Below, piece by piece: positions 48,195-58,015 of a stretch of DNA of 64,000 nt. Made by a program: the position numbers and the translations under genes. The DNA is taken from the NCBI RefSeq assembly GCF_003732265.1, contig NZ_MOBK01000006.1, positions 62,001 through 126,000 on the forward strand, written 5' to 3'. Every line of letters begins with the position of its first letter. Positions within the stretch are counted from its first letter, which is position 1. The notes beneath the pieces were generated by a model. That model ran no database searches, had not been told where the DNA came from, and saw only the letters and a list, made by a program, of their open reading frames with translations. Origin of the DNA: Pseudomonas brassicacearum. Lineage in GTDB: Bacteria; Pseudomonadota; Gammaproteobacteria; Pseudomonadales; Pseudomonadaceae.

Positions 48195-48821
48195 ATGGCG
48201 CGCCCTATACGGCTGTTTGATCGAAAGGCACCCCGGTTCAGGCCTCAGCCCAAAGTGCTGATTCTCTGTGAAGACAGCAAGTCAGGAAAACGATACCTGG
48301 AAGAGGCCGCCTTTCATTTTCGCGCCAATGCTCAAGTGGAAATTGCCCACTGCGGCATCACGCATCCAAGCGGCATTGTAAAAACAGCCATCTCCCGTCA
48401 GAAAGAATTCGACAAGGTATTTTGTGCCTTGGATCGCGATACGCATTTGTGCTTTGAGCGAGCCATTGATCTGGCGGGACCGCATCCGAAAATCAAAGTC
48501 ATCGCTTCATATCCCTGTTTTGAGTTTTGGCTACTTCTGCATTTCGGGTTCAATCGAAAGCCTTTCCGTGCCGTCGGCAAGCGCTCTGCAGGCGACTTGG
48601 TAGCCAAGAGTCTCAGAGAAAAGCCCAACATGGATTTGTATGAGAAGGGCGAAGATATCAACTATTTCGCCAGACTCTTGGGGGAGCCATTTCAAAGGGC
48701 AAGAGCGTTAGCGCCAAAGATTATCGAGGATGTCGCCATTAGCGGCGAAGCCAACCCAAGCACCGAAATCCATCTATTGATGGACGAGTTTGAAAGTCTC
48801 TCCAAGCCTCAACCGATTTAG
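48195..48821 (+). CDS. RloB-family TOPRIM-like protein of a defence pair
   Basis: A 208-residue protein with the RloB layout: VLILCEDSKSGKRYLEEAA (E26), FCALDRDTH (D80, D82), then SYPCFEFWLLLHF (E110). The strand-Glu, D-x-D and later Glu order is that of a TOPRIM nuclease/primase core, so I infer a metal-dependent nuclease triggered by the ATPase. It starts 2 bases after the ATPase stop, so both are made together. A hairpin follows. The exact target (DNA, tRNA or other) is unknown. Confidence 0.85.
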   Translation: MARPIRLFDRKAPRFRPQPKVLILCEDSKSGKRYLEEAAFHFRANAQVEIAHCGITHPSGIVKTAISRQKEFDKVFCALDRDTHLCFERAIDLAGPHPKIKVIASYPCFEFWLLLHFGFNRKPFRAVGKRSAGDLVAKSLREKPNMDLYEKGEDINYFARLLGEPFQRARALAPKIIEDVAISGEANPSTEIHLLMDEFESLSKPQPI

Positions 48822-48832
48822 CGCCATCAACC

Positions 48833-48854
48833 CAGCCCGCATCGCTGCGGGCTG
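48833..48854. terminator. Hairpin between convergent RloB and APC permease genes
   Basis: Perfect 9-bp stem CAGCCCGCA-TCGC-TGCGGGCTG, but no T run on either side, so a weak or Rho-assisted terminator. Confidence 0.5.
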
Positions 48855-48865
48855 AGCAAGTACCT

Positions 48866-50350
48866 TTACCGACTAACCTTCCAGGCATCCCCCGCAGGCG
48901 CAGTCCCGTGGTCATATGGCTTGGCAATCCACATGTACAACAACCCCAAGCCAATCACGATGGCCGTGCTCAGCACCATGGCGTAGTTGATGTACCACGC
49001 CGCGTCCGGCGTGCGCGGCCAGGCCATGTTGATGATCGCGCCGACGCCGTAGACCAGCGCACCGATGTTCACCAGCCAACCCCAGGCACCGAGGGTAAAT
49101 TTGCCACTCGGTTTCCAGCCTTTCATGCGGGCATAGAGGGCCCCGAGGACGATCATCTGGAAGGCCAGGTAGATGCCGATCGCCGCGAAGCTGACGATGG
49201 TTGCCACCGCATCCTGCAGGAAGAAGCCGAGGATGATGATCAGCGCCGGCAGGACGCCGGAGACGAACAGTGCCGCTACCGGTACCTGAGTGGTGGGCGA
49301 GATTTTCTTCAGCAGGGAGCTGCCGATGACCATTTCATCGCGAGCGTAGGAATACAGCAGACGACTCGCCGCCGCTTGCAGGCTGATGACGCAGGAGATG
49401 AAGGAAATCATCACCACGCCCATCACTACCTTCGAACCGACCGGGCCGAAGGCGTTGTTGAGGATGGTGGTGACCGGGTCCTTGTCGGTGCCGTTAATCA
49501 CGGCTTGCATGTCTGGCACGGCGAGGATCAGCGCCAGGCAGGCGAACATCGCGGCGATGCCGCCGATGTAGATGGTCATGCGCATGGCCACCGGGATTTT
49601 CTTGCTCGGGTTCGGGGTTTCTTCGGCCACATCGCCGCAGGCCTCGAAGCCGTAGTACAGGAACATCCCCGCCAGCGAAGCGGTGAGGAAGGCTGGCAAG
49701 TACGAGCCGTCGACGCTGATGTCGAAGGTGTTGAACAACACGCTGAGCGGTTGGTGACGCTCGAACACCAGCAGGTAGACGCCGACGATCACCGCGCCGA
49801 CCAGTTCGCACAGGAAGCCGAACATGGCGATGCGCGCCAGCACCTTGGTGCCGCTGAGGTTGACCAGGGTGGCGAACAGCGTCAGGAACAGGGCGATGAC
49901 GATGTTGGTGTTGTTGCTCGGTTCGAAGCCCATCATGGCGGCCAGGTACGGACCGGCACCGACGGCAACGGCGGCAATGGTGACGCACAGGGCGATGGAG
50001 TAGATCCAGCCGACCATCCACGCCCAGCGTTTACCCACCAAGCGGCGGGCCCACGGGTAGACGCCTCCGGAAATCGGGAATTGCGAAACCACTTCACCGA
50101 AGATCAGGCACACCAGCAACTGGCCGCAACCGACCAGCAAGTAGGCCCAGAACATTGGTGGCCCGCCCGCGGCGAGGCAGAGGCCGAAGAGGGTATAAAC
50201 CCCTACAACCGGCGAGAGATAAGTGAAGCCCAGGGCGAAGTTTTCCCACAGGCTCATGCTTCGATTGAAGTTGGATGTGTAACCCAGTTTGCGTAACTGC
50301 TCGGCGTCGCTGTCGGCGACGGCTGCAGCGAGTTCGGGTGTTGTACTCAT
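48866..50350 (-). CDS. APC-family amino acid/amine permease
   Basis: A 494-residue inner-membrane permease with about 12 hydrophobic segments. The start LGYTSNFNRSMSLWENFALGFTYLSPVVG and GGVYPWARRLVGKRWAWM mark the amino acid/choline transporter branch of the APC superfamily (GABA-, ethanolamine- or choline-permease-like). Location beside aminobutyraldehyde dehydrogenase suggests GABA or a related amine as substrate, an inference. It may be the last gene of the cluster transcribed leftward. Confidence 0.88.
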   Translation of the reverse strand: MSTTPELAAAVADSDAEQLRKLGYTSNFNRSMSLWENFALGFTYLSPVVGVYTLFGLCLAAGGPPMFWAYLLVGCGQLLVCLIFGEVVSQFPISGGVYPWARRLVGKRWAWMVGWIYSIALCVTIAAVAVGAGPYLAAMMGFEPSNNTNIVIALFLTLFATLVNLSGTKVLARIAMFGFLCELVGAVIVGVYLLVFERHQPLSVLFNTFDISVDGSYLPAFLTASLAGMFLYYGFEACGDVAEETPNPSKKIPVAMRMTIYIGGIAAMFACLALILAVPDMQAVINGTDKDPVTTILNNAFGPVGSKVVMGVVMISFISCVISLQAAASRLLYSYARDEMVIGSSLLKKISPTTQVPVAALFVSGVLPALIIILGFFLQDAVATIVSFAAIGIYLAFQMIVLGALYARMKGWKPSGKFTLGAWGWLVNIGALVYGVGAIINMAWPRTPDAAWYINYAMVLSTAIVIGLGLLYMWIAKPYDHGTAPAGDAWKVSR

Positions 50351-50508
50351 AGTGTGTCAGCTCCGGAAAATCGGCAGATTTCGGATGTCCGAAACCGTGG
50401 CGGGGCCGTGAAGGCGCTGCCCGGATCGGTGGTTATTGTTGTGTTTGTCTGGATTTGAACCCTGGTGGTACGTAATACCGGTTTCGACCTTGAAACCGAG
50501 GTGACGCC

Positions 50509-50574
50509 TTCGCGAGCAAGCCCGCTCCCACAGGGGAATGCATTTCAAACTGTGGGAGCGGGCTTGCTCGCGAA
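50509..50574. repeat. Paired REP element, inner-facing type
   Basis: REP cores at 50509-50532 and 50551-50574, 18 bases apart, the most compact pair of the window. It lies between the dehydrogenase and permease genes. Confidence 0.88.
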
Positions 50575-50592
50575 GGCGATCCGACGAAGCTT

Positions 50593-52017
50593 TTAGTGCT
50601 TGAACATCACATGCCGAACGACGGTGTAGTCCTCCAGCCCGTACATCGACATGTCCTTCCCGTAGCCGGACAGTTTCTGACCGCCATGCGGCATTTCACT
50701 GACCAGCATGAAGTGCGTATTCACCCACGTGCAGCCGTACTGCAAGCGAGCAGACATCCGATGCGCGCGGCCGACGTCTGCAGTCCAGACCGACGACGCC
50801 AGGCCGTAGTCCGAATCGTTGGCCCAGCCCAGTACTTGCGCTTCATCGGTGAATTTCGTCACTGACACCACCGGCCCGAACACTTCTCTGCGAACGATTT
50901 CGTCATCCTGCTGCGCATCGGCCAACACGGTCGGTTCGAAGAAGAACCCGTTGCCTTCCACAGCCTTGCCGCCGGTGATCAGGCGAATGTGCGGTTGTGC
51001 GATGGCGCGTTCGACAAACCCGGCCACACGGTCACGGTGTTGCGCGGTGATCAGCGGGCCCAGTTCGGTCGACGGATCATCCTGCAAGCCGTACTTGATG
51101 CTGCTGACCGCTTCGCCGAGTTTCTCGACGAATTTTTCGTAGATGCCGGCCTGCGCATAAATGCGGCATGCGGCGGTGCAATCCTGGCCGGCGTTGTAGA
51201 AACCGAAGGTGCGGATGCCTTCCACGGCGGCGTCGATGTCGGCGTCGTCGAAGATGATCACCGGGGCTTTACCGCCCAGTTCCATGTGCATGCGTTTGAC
51301 GCTGTCGGCGGTGCTGGAAATGATGTTCGAACCGGTGGCAATTGAGCCGGTCAGCGACACCATGCGTACTTTCGGGTGGGTGACCAACGGACTGCCCACG
51401 CTAGGACCACGACCAAACACCAGGTTGAGTACGCCGGCCGGGAAAATATCCGACGCCAGTTGAGCCAGGCGCAGGGCAGTCAGCGGGGTTTGTTCCGACG
51501 GCTTGAGCACCACGGTATTACCAGCGGCCAGGGCCGGGGCGATTTTCCAGGCGACCATCATCAGGGGGTAGTTCCACGGCGCGATGGAGGCGATCACGCC
51601 GACCGGGTCGCGGCGGATCATCGAGGTGTGCCCCGGCAGGTATTCGCCACCGGCCGAACCGCTCATGCAACGGCTGGCGCCTGCGAAGAAACGAAACACG
51701 TCGGCAATGGCCGGGATTTCGTCGTTCAGCGCGGCGCTGTAGGGTTTGCCGCAGTTGTCCGATTCCAGTTTGGCCAGCTCTTCGTCATGGGCTTCGATGG
51801 CGTCGGCGAGTTTGAGCAGCAGCAGCGACCGTTCTTTCGGCGGGGTTTGTGACCAGCTGTCGAAGGCAGCATCGGCGGCGCGCACGGCAGCATCGACCTG
51901 GGCTTCGCTGGCTTCATTGATCTCCACCAACACGCGACCGAGGGCCGGGTTGAACACGGGTTGGGCGGGGCCTTCGCCGTCGATCAGTTGGCCGTTGATC
52001 AAGAGTTTGGTTTGCAT
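50593..52017 (-). CDS. patD: Gamma-aminobutyraldehyde dehydrogenase
   Basis: A 474-residue NAD-dependent aldehyde dehydrogenase, equal in length to E. coli PatD (YdcW). Motifs are APWNYP, the general base E246 in MELGGKAP and the nucleophile C280 in [13 protein letters not shown], the same numbers as PatD. It oxidises 4-aminobutyraldehyde (from putrescine) to GABA. The start at 52017 gives [10 protein letters not shown]; an upstream in-frame ATG adds a hydrophilic tail. It stands downstream of the ABC transporter as in the E. coli ydcSTUV-patD operon, here separated by a REP pair. Confidence 0.93.
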   Translation of the reverse strand: MQTKLLINGQLIDGEGPAQPVFNPALGRVLVEINEASEAQVDAAVRAADAAFDSWSQTPPKERSLLLLKLADAIEAHDEELAKLESDNCGKPYSAALNDEIPAIADVFRFFAGASRCMSGSAGGEYLPGHTSMIRRDPVGVIASIAPWNYPLMMVAWKIAPALAAGNTVVLKPSEQTPLTALRLAQLASDIFPAGVLNLVFGRGPSVGSPLVTHPKVRMVSLTGSIATGSNIISSTADSVKRMHMELGGKAPVIIFDDADIDAAVEGIRTFGFYNAGQDCTAACRIYAQAGIYEKFVEKLGEAVSSIKYGLQDDPSTELGPLITAQHRDRVAGFVERAIAQPHIRLITGGKAVEGNGFFFEPTVLADAQQDDEIVRREVFGPVVSVTKFTDEAQVLGWANDSDYGLASSVWTADVGRAHRMSARLQYGCTWVNTHFMLVSEMPHGGQKLSGYGKDMSMYGLEDYTVVRHVMFKH

Positions 52018-52068
52018 GGTTCTGTCCTCTTCGGAACTGTTGTTTTTCTTCTGTGGGAACCGGATCAA

Positions 52069-52158
52069 TGTGGGAGCGGGCTTGCTCGCGAAAGCGGTGT
52101 GTCAGTCACCAACAATGTTGAATGTGATGGCCTTTTCGCGAGCAAGCCCGCTCCCACA
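52069..52158. repeat. Paired REP element (90-nt REPIN type)
   Basis: 24-mers at 52069-52092 and 52135-52158, 42-base spacer nearly the same as at 55079 (shared ATGTTGAATGTGATGGCCT). It lies inside the polyamine cluster between ydcV and patD. Confidence 0.9.
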
Positions 52159-52194
52159 TTAAATTCGGTTTCCACAGTGAGTAAGTGTTGTTAT

Positions 52195-53004
52195 TTATTT
52201 CCCGCCACTGCCCGCCACACTCTCGCCACCCCGGGTCAGGTAGTAGGCGCCAAGGATCGGCAGCATGGTCACCATCATCACCAGCATCGCGACGACGTTG
52301 GTCACCGGCACGTCCCGTGGGCGGCTGAGCTGGTTGAGCAGCCACAGCGGCAGGGTGCGTTCATGGCCGGCGGTGAAGGTGGTGACGATGATTTCGTCGA
52401 ACGACAGGGCAAACGCGAGCATGCCGCCGGCCAGCAACGCCGAGCCGAGGTTCGGCAGGACGATGTAGCGAAAGGTCTGCCAGCCATCGGCACCGAGGTC
52501 CATCGAGGCTTCGATCAAACTGTGCGAAGTGCGGCGTAAACGGGCGATCACGTTGTTGTAGACGATCACTACGCAGAAGGTCGCGTGGCCGACGATGATG
52601 GTGAACATGCCCGGCTCGATCCCCAGCGTCTTGAACGTCGCCAGCAACGCGATCCCGGTGATGATCCCCGGCAACGCAATCGGCAGGATCAGCATCAGCG
52701 AGATGCCTTGCTTGCCGAAGAAATCCCGACGGTACAACGCCGCGGAAGCGAGGGTGCCGAGCACCATGGCAATCAAGGTTGCGACGGCGGCGATCTGCAG
52801 CGAGAGCTTGATCGCTTCCAGCACGTCCGGCCGCGAGAACGCCACGCCGATCCACTTCAAAGTGAAGCCCTTGGGTGGAAAGCTGAACGCTGCGTCTTCG
52901 GTGTTGAAGGCGTAGAGGAAGATGATCAGGATCGGGAAATGCAGGAACACCAACCCGCCCCAGGCTGCGATTTTTAAACCCAATGAAGCCTTTTCAGAGT
53001 GCAT
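52195..53004 (-). CDS. ydcV: Spermidine/putrescine-type ABC transporter permease (YdcV-like)
   Basis: A 269-residue inner-membrane permease with about six hydrophobic segments and the EAA loop ([20 protein letters not shown]). It pairs with the other permease to form the channel of the importer. The start ATGCACTCTGA overlaps the stop of that gene by 11 bases. Name by synteny with E. coli ydcSTUV-patD. Confidence 0.9.
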   Translation of the reverse strand: MHSEKASLGLKIAAWGGLVFLHFPILIIFLYAFNTEDAAFSFPPKGFTLKWIGVAFSRPDVLEAIKLSLQIAAVATLIAMVLGTLASAALYRRDFFGKQGISLMLILPIALPGIITGIALLATFKTLGIEPGMFTIIVGHATFCVVIVYNNVIARLRRTSHSLIEASMDLGADGWQTFRYIVLPNLGSALLAGGMLAFALSFDEIIVTTFTAGHERTLPLWLLNQLSRPRDVPVTNVVAMLVMMVTMLPILGAYYLTRGGESVAGSGGK

Positions 53005-53941
53005 CGAAGGCCCCCAGTCGTTTGACGATAGTCAGGTAGATGGCGATCAGCACAATCGGCACCAGCGTGAAGGCAGCGGCCATCGGCATGTTGCCGATCG
53101 CGCCTTGCTGGGCGTAGACCATGCTGCCGACGAAGTAGCCCGGCGGTCCCACCAGTTGAGGCACGATGAAGTCGCCCAGCGTCAGGGAAAAGGTGAAGAT
53201 CGAACCGGCCGCAATGCCTGGAATCGACAGCGGCAGAATCACCTGCATGAAGGTCTGGCGCGGCTTGGCACCCAGGTCCGCAGAAGCTTGCAGCAATGAC
53301 GGCGGCAGACGTTCCAGCGAGGCCTGGATCGGCAGGATCATGAACGGCAGCCAGATGTAGACGAACACCATGAAGCGGCCCAGATGCGAGGTCGACAAGG
53401 TGCTGCCGCCCACGCCAGGAATGCCCAGCACAAACTGCAAAACCGGCTCCAGCCCCATGTGCTGGACGAACCACTGCGCGACGCCTCCCTTGGCCAGCAG
53501 CAGCGTCCAGGCATACGCCTTGACGATGTAACTGGCCCACATCGGCATCATCACCGCGATGTAGAAAAACGCCTTGGTCTTGCCGGTGGTGTAGCGCGCC
53601 ATGTAGTAGGCGATCGGGAACGCGACGATGGCGCTGGCGATTGAGACGACGACCGCCATGCTCAAGGTGCGCAGGATGATGTCGAAGTTCGATGGCTGGA
53701 ACAGTGCCGCGAAGTTCGCCAGGGTCAGGTCGGGTGTGACCGCCATGGTGAAATCATCGAAGGTGTAGAAGCCTTGCCACAGCAGCACCAGCAGCGAGCC
53801 GAGATAGATCGCGCCGAACCACAGCAGCGGCGGCACCAGCAACAGCGACAGGTACAGATTCGGTCGGCGATACAGCAGGTTGGAAAACCTGCGCAACGGC
53901 GAACCGCTGGCCGGGGTTTGAGGGATAGCCACGGTGTTCAT
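52994..53941 (-). CDS. ydcU: Spermidine/putrescine-type ABC transporter permease (YdcU-like)
   Basis: A 315-residue permease with about six membrane segments and the EAA loop near the end ([21 protein letters not shown]). The ATG at 53941 follows the TGA of the ATPase gene by one base; a slightly longer frame would overlap it. It overlaps ydcV by 11 bases. These junctions show one operon. Confidence 0.9.
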   Translation of the reverse strand: MNTVAIPQTPASGSPLRRFSNLLYRRPNLYLSLLLVPPLLWFGAIYLGSLLVLLWQGFYTFDDFTMAVTPDLTLANFAALFQPSNFDIILRTLSMAVVVSIASAIVAFPIAYYMARYTTGKTKAFFYIAVMMPMWASYIVKAYAWTLLLAKGGVAQWFVQHMGLEPVLQFVLGIPGVGGSTLSTSHLGRFMVFVYIWLPFMILPIQASLERLPPSLLQASADLGAKPRQTFMQVILPLSIPGIAAGSIFTFSLTLGDFIVPQLVGPPGYFVGSMVYAQQGAIGNMPMAAAFTLVPIVLIAIYLTIVKRLGAFDAL

Positions 53942-53942
53942 C

Positions 53943-54980
53943 TCACACCCCGCCGACAACGGTGTCGTGCAGCGGGATCATCGCTTCCCGTGCCCAGCGA
54001 GCGCTGATGCGTTGCCCGGTCTGGTGCTGGGCGCTGATGTCCAGCCATTGGTTGTTGGCCTGGCTGATGTTCAGGGTCTGGCCGTTTTCCAGTTTCATCT
54101 CGTAGCGCGTGGCGCTGCCCTGGTACTGGATGTCGTGGAGCAAACCGCTGACTTCGATCTCATGGCTGGCCAACGGGCCTTCAGCGAAACGCACGTGTTC
54201 CGGGCGAATCGAAAACGGCTGTGGGTTGCCACTCAACTGCCGGGCCAGATCGCCGCGAATCACGTTCGAGGTGCCGACGAATTCGGCAACAAAGGTCGTG
54301 GCTGGTTTCATGTAGAGGTTGCGCGGGGTGTCGACCTGTTCGATGCGGCCCTTGTTGAACACGGCCACGCGATCCGACATCGACAGCGCTTCGGTCTGGT
54401 CGTGGGTGACGAAGATGAAGGTGATGCCGAGTTGGCGTTGCAGTTTCTTCAGTTCGCTTTGCATCTGTTCGCGCAGCTTCAGGTCGAGGGCGCCCAGAGG
54501 CTCGTCAAGCAACAGCACGCGTGGGCGATTGACCAGGGCGCGGGCCAGGGCCACACGCTGGCGTTGACCGCCGGATAGCTGCACCGGTTTGCGCTCGCCG
54601 TAGCCGCCGAGGGCGACCATGTCGAGGGCTTCTTCGGCGCGTTTGCGGCGCTCGGCTTTGCCGACGCCTTTGACTTTCAAACCGTAGGCGACGTTGTCGA
54701 GGACGTTCATGTGCGGGAACAGCGCGTAATCCTGAAACACGGTGTTGACGTCACGCTCATACGGCGGCAGCCCGGCGGCTTCTTCGCCATGAATGCGGAT
54801 CGAGCCTGCGCTCGGTTGTTCGAAACCGGCGATCAGGCGCAAACAGGTGGTTTTGCCCGAGCCCGAAGGGCCCAGCATGGAGAAAAACTCGCCGTCCTGG
54901 ATGTCGATGGAAACCCGGTCTACGGCTTTCACTTCGCCGAAGAGTCGGGAAACGTTGGTGAACTGGACTGCAAGCGTCAT
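53943..54980 (-). CDS. ydcT: Spermidine/putrescine-type ABC transporter ATP-binding protein (YdcT-like)
   Basis: A 345-residue ABC ATPase of the PotA type. Walker A is GPSGSGKTT, signature LSGGQRQRVALARAL, Walker B LLLDEPLGALD, switch FVTHDQTEAL; a C-terminal TOBE domain (FSIRPEHVRF...) follows. The start at 54980 gives MTLAVQFTNV, the usual N terminus. It energises the importer made by ydcU and ydcV. Confidence 0.93.
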   Translation of the reverse strand: MTLAVQFTNVSRLFGEVKAVDRVSIDIQDGEFFSMLGPSGSGKTTCLRLIAGFEQPSAGSIRIHGEEAAGLPPYERDVNTVFQDYALFPHMNVLDNVAYGLKVKGVGKAERRKRAEEALDMVALGGYGERKPVQLSGGQRQRVALARALVNRPRVLLLDEPLGALDLKLREQMQSELKKLQRQLGITFIFVTHDQTEALSMSDRVAVFNKGRIEQVDTPRNLYMKPATTFVAEFVGTSNVIRGDLARQLSGNPQPFSIRPEHVRFAEGPLASHEIEVSGLLHDIQYQGSATRYEMKLENGQTLNISQANNQWLDISAQHQTGQRISARWAREAMIPLHDTVVGGV

Positions 54981-55078
54981 GGTGCGGTGCTCCAAAAAGG
55001 CGAGGGCCGTCACAGCGGCCCTGCCTGGACTTCTGAAAAATCTGGATCGAATACGATCTGCCAGTGATGGAGATCGAA

Positions 55079-55168
55079 TGTGGGAGCGGGCTTGCTCGCG
55101 AATGCGGTGTGCCAGGCAGCATCAATGTTGAATGTGATGGCCTCTTCGCGAGCAAGCCCGCTCCCACA
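55079..55168. repeat. Paired REP element (90-nt REPIN type)
   Basis: 24-mers at 55079-55102 and 55145-55168, 42-base spacer. It separates the binding-protein gene from the ATPase gene, a place where differential mRNA stability would favour the abundant binding protein. Confidence 0.9.
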
Positions 55169-55191
55169 AGGGGACGGTGTCACGTCAAAGA

Positions 55192-56343
55192 CTAGCGGCC
55201 GCCCATGATCGCGATGTAGTCCTGGGTCCAGCGGCTGTACGGCACGAACTTGCCGCCTTCAGCTTGCGGGGTTTTCCAGAAGGCGATCTTCTCGAACTGG
55301 TCGAAACCATTGGTCTTGCAGCCTTCAGCGCCAAGCAATTCGCTGCCGGTGCACGCCGCCGGCACCGCTGGCAACGAACCAAACCACGCGGCAACATCAC
55401 CCTGGACTTTCGGGGTCAGCGACCAGTCCATCCACTTGTAAGCGCAGTTCGGGTGCTTGGCCTCGGCATGCAACATGGTGGTGTCGGCCCAACCGGTGGC
55501 ACCTTCTTTTGGAATGGTCGAAGCAATCGGCTGCTTCTCGTTCATCAGGCCGTTGACCTGATACGGCCAGGCACCGGACGCGACCACGCCTTCGTTTTTG
55601 AAGTCGCTCATCTGCACGGTGGTGTCATGCCAGTAGCGGTGGATCAGCGGCTGCTGGGCGCGCAGCAGATCGAGCACGGCTTTGTACTGGGCTTCGGTCA
55701 GTTCATACGGGTTCTGGATACCCAATTCCGGCTTGGCGGTTTTCAGGTACAGCGCGGCGTCGGCGATGTAGATCGGGCCGTCATACGCCTGCACGCGCCC
55801 CTTGTTCGGCTTGCCGTCCGGCAGGTTTTCCGCGTTGAACACCACGCCCCAACTGGTTGGCGCGGTCTTGAATACGTTGGTGTTGTACATCAACACGTTC
55901 GGGCCCCACTGATACGGGGTGCCGTAGGTTTGTTTGTTGACCACGTACCACGGCGCATCTTTCAGGCGCGGGTCGATGTTCTTCCAGTTCGGGATCAACG
56001 CGGTGTTGATCGGCTGCACACGCTTGCCGACGATCAACCGCAGCGAGGCGTCGCCGGAAGCGGTGACCAGGTCGTAACCGCCCTTGGCCATCAAGCTGAC
56101 CATTTCATCGGAAGTGGCTGCGGTCTTCACGTTCACTTTGCAACCGGTTTCCTTCTCGAAACCAGTCACCCAGTCGTAGGCCTTGTCGCTTTCGCCACGT
56201 TCGATGTAGCCCGGCCAAGCCACAATATCCAGCTGACCTTCGCCGGCACCCACCGCTTTCAGCGGTTCGGCGGCCTGGAGGCTGGCGCTGGCCAGCAGCG
56301 CCGTGGTGATTGCACTGAGCAGTGCGGTCTTGTGCACGAACAT
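55192..56343 (-). CDS. ydcS: Polyamine-type ABC transporter substrate-binding protein (YdcS-like)
   Basis: A 383-residue periplasmic binding protein. Signal peptide MFVHKTALLSAITTALLASA (about 1-25, cleavage near LQAAEP), then a PotD-like fold (GEGQLDIVAWPGYIERG, TASGDASLRLI). It delivers putrescine or another polyamine-like compound to ydcTUV. The chosen ATG at 56343 starts the signal peptide; the frame is open further upstream into a non-coding stretch. The second aldehyde dehydrogenase lies 82 bases upstream. Confidence 0.92.
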   Translation of the reverse strand: MFVHKTALLSAITTALLASASLQAAEPLKAVGAGEGQLDIVAWPGYIERGESDKAYDWVTGFEKETGCKVNVKTAATSDEMVSLMAKGGYDLVTASGDASLRLIVGKRVQPINTALIPNWKNIDPRLKDAPWYVVNKQTYGTPYQWGPNVLMYNTNVFKTAPTSWGVVFNAENLPDGKPNKGRVQAYDGPIYIADAALYLKTAKPELGIQNPYELTEAQYKAVLDLLRAQQPLIHRYWHDTTVQMSDFKNEGVVASGAWPYQVNGLMNEKQPIASTIPKEGATGWADTTMLHAEAKHPNCAYKWMDWSLTPKVQGDVAAWFGSLPAVPAACTGSELLGAEGCKTNGFDQFEKIAFWKTPQAEGGKFVPYSRWTQDYIAIMGGR

Positions 56344-56425
56344 GGGAATTCCCTCTTCTTTAATTATGGTCGGGGCAGTTGTGAACGTGGTGAAGCATGC
56401 CGTGAGCGGCTTGTTATTAGCGTAG

Positions 56426-57913
56426 TCAGAGATGCTGTCCGTGGCGCGCCATGATGTGCCGCACCACGCTGTAGTCCTGAAGCGAATCGCTGGATAAGTC
56501 TTTGCCATACCCGGACCGTTTAAGGCCGCCGTGGGGCATTTCGCTGACCAGCATGAAATGGCTGTTGATCCAGGTGCAGCCGTACTGCAACCGCGCTGCG
56601 ACCTGCATGGCTTTGTCGAGGTTCTGGGTCCAGACCGACGAGGCGAGGCCGTACTCCGAGTCGTTGGCCCAGTCCACCGCTTGTTCGAGTTGATCGAAAC
56701 GGGTCACGGTGACCACCGGCCCGAACACTTCGCGCTGGACGATCTCATCGCTCTGTTTGCAACCGGCGAGCAGGGTTGGCTGGTAATAGAAGCCGGCGCC
56801 GGAATGCACCGCTGCGCCGGTCACCCGTTCGATGTGCGGCTGGCCAAGGGCGCGTTCGACGAAACTGGCCACGCGGTCGCGCTGGCGCGTGCTGATCAGC
56901 GGGCCGATTTCGTTGTCGGCATCGCGTTTACCGGCAAAGCGCAAGCTGCTGACCGCCGCGCCAAGCTCGGCCACCAAACGGTCATGAATCCCGGCCTGTG
57001 CATAAATCCGGCACGCGGCGGTGCAATCCTGACCGGCGTTGTAATAACCGTAAGTGCGCACGCCTTCGACCACCGCTTGAATGTCCGCATCGTTGCAGAC
57101 GATCACCGGGGCTTTACCACCGAGCTCAAGGTGCGTGCGTTTCAAAGTCTTGGCGGCGGCCTGGAGGATTTTTTGCCCGGTGACGATATCGCCGGTCAGC
57201 GACACCATACGGATCTTCGGGTGGCTGACCAAATGGCTGCCGACGCCTTCACCGCCGCCGCAGACAATGTTGATCACGCCGCGTGGCAGGATTTCGGCCA
57301 GCGCCGGGGCCAGGGCCAGGATCGACAGCGGCGTGTGTTCGGACGGCTTGAACACCAAGGTGTTGCCGGCGGCGAGGGCCGGGGCGATTTTCCATGCGGC
57401 CATCATGATCGGATAGTTCCACGGCGCGATGGACGCGACGACCCCGATAGGATCGCGGCGCACCATGCTCGTGTAGCCGGGCAGGTATTCGCCGCTGAGC
57501 TGGCCGGTCTGGCAACGCACGGCGCCGGCAAAGAAACGGAACACATCCACCGTCGCGCTCAAGTCGTCCTGACGAGCCAGGTGCAACGGCTTGCCGCAGT
57601 TCAGGGATTCGAGGCGGGCGAGGAGGTCGGCTTGTTTTTCGATGGCGTTGGCGATGTCCAACAGTAAGTTTGAACGTTGCTGCGGTGTGGTCCGTGACCA
57701 ACCGGCGAAGGCGCGGTGGGCGGCGAGGATGGCGGCTTCGACTTGCTCGGTGCTGGCCTCGGCGATGTGCGTCAGCACTTCCCCGGTGGCGGGGTTGAGG
57801 ATCGGTTCGACAAAACCCTGGCCTGCGACCAATTCGCCATCGATCAATAACGCGGTAAACAACGGGGTCTGCGCGCCAGCCATTTTTCGGGTTCTCTTTT
57901 CTTGTGTGGCCAT
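56426..57913 (-). CDS. Second aldehyde dehydrogenase, PatD paralogue
   Basis: A 495-residue aldehyde dehydrogenase closely resembling the patD product along its whole length (shared [47 protein letters not shown]). Catalytic residues are E263 and C297. The extra 20 or so N-terminal residues come from the ATG at 57913, which has GGGAG 6 bases upstream, better than an internal ATG at 57883. It probably acts on a related aminoaldehyde. It is first of the structural genes after the LysR gene. Confidence 0.9.
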   Translation of the reverse strand: MATQEKRTRKMAGAQTPLFTALLIDGELVAGQGFVEPILNPATGEVLTHIAEASTEQVEAAILAAHRAFAGWSRTTPQQRSNLLLDIANAIEKQADLLARLESLNCGKPLHLARQDDLSATVDVFRFFAGAVRCQTGQLSGEYLPGYTSMVRRDPIGVVASIAPWNYPIMMAAWKIAPALAAGNTLVFKPSEHTPLSILALAPALAEILPRGVINIVCGGGEGVGSHLVSHPKIRMVSLTGDIVTGQKILQAAAKTLKRTHLELGGKAPVIVCNDADIQAVVEGVRTYGYYNAGQDCTAACRIYAQAGIHDRLVAELGAAVSSLRFAGKRDADNEIGPLISTRQRDRVASFVERALGQPHIERVTGAAVHSGAGFYYQPTLLAGCKQSDEIVQREVFGPVVTVTRFDQLEQAVDWANDSEYGLASSVWTQNLDKAMQVAARLQYGCTWINSHFMLVSEMPHGGLKRSGYGKDLSSDSLQDYSVVRHIMARHGQHL

Positions 57914-58015
57914 GCTGCTCCCTGTGACAGGGGCCCGGCCGTCTTATATAGATGCAGCAAGACTAGTGCGCGGACCCGAGGTCGACAAATACTAAATACT
58001 GAAGGTGGCGTTCGA

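Noticed and set aside
46939..48821. Assignment of the ATPase/nuclease pair to PARIS (AriA/AriB) or Gabija
   Set aside because: The second protein carries RloB motifs (PCFEFWLLLHF) and not DUF4435, and there is no UvrD-like helicase. RloAB fits better.
45990..48821. A prophage or integrative element around the BRO-N gene
   Set aside because: No integrase, structural phage genes, att repeats or tRNA were found; xerD at 30643 is the housekeeping recombinase.
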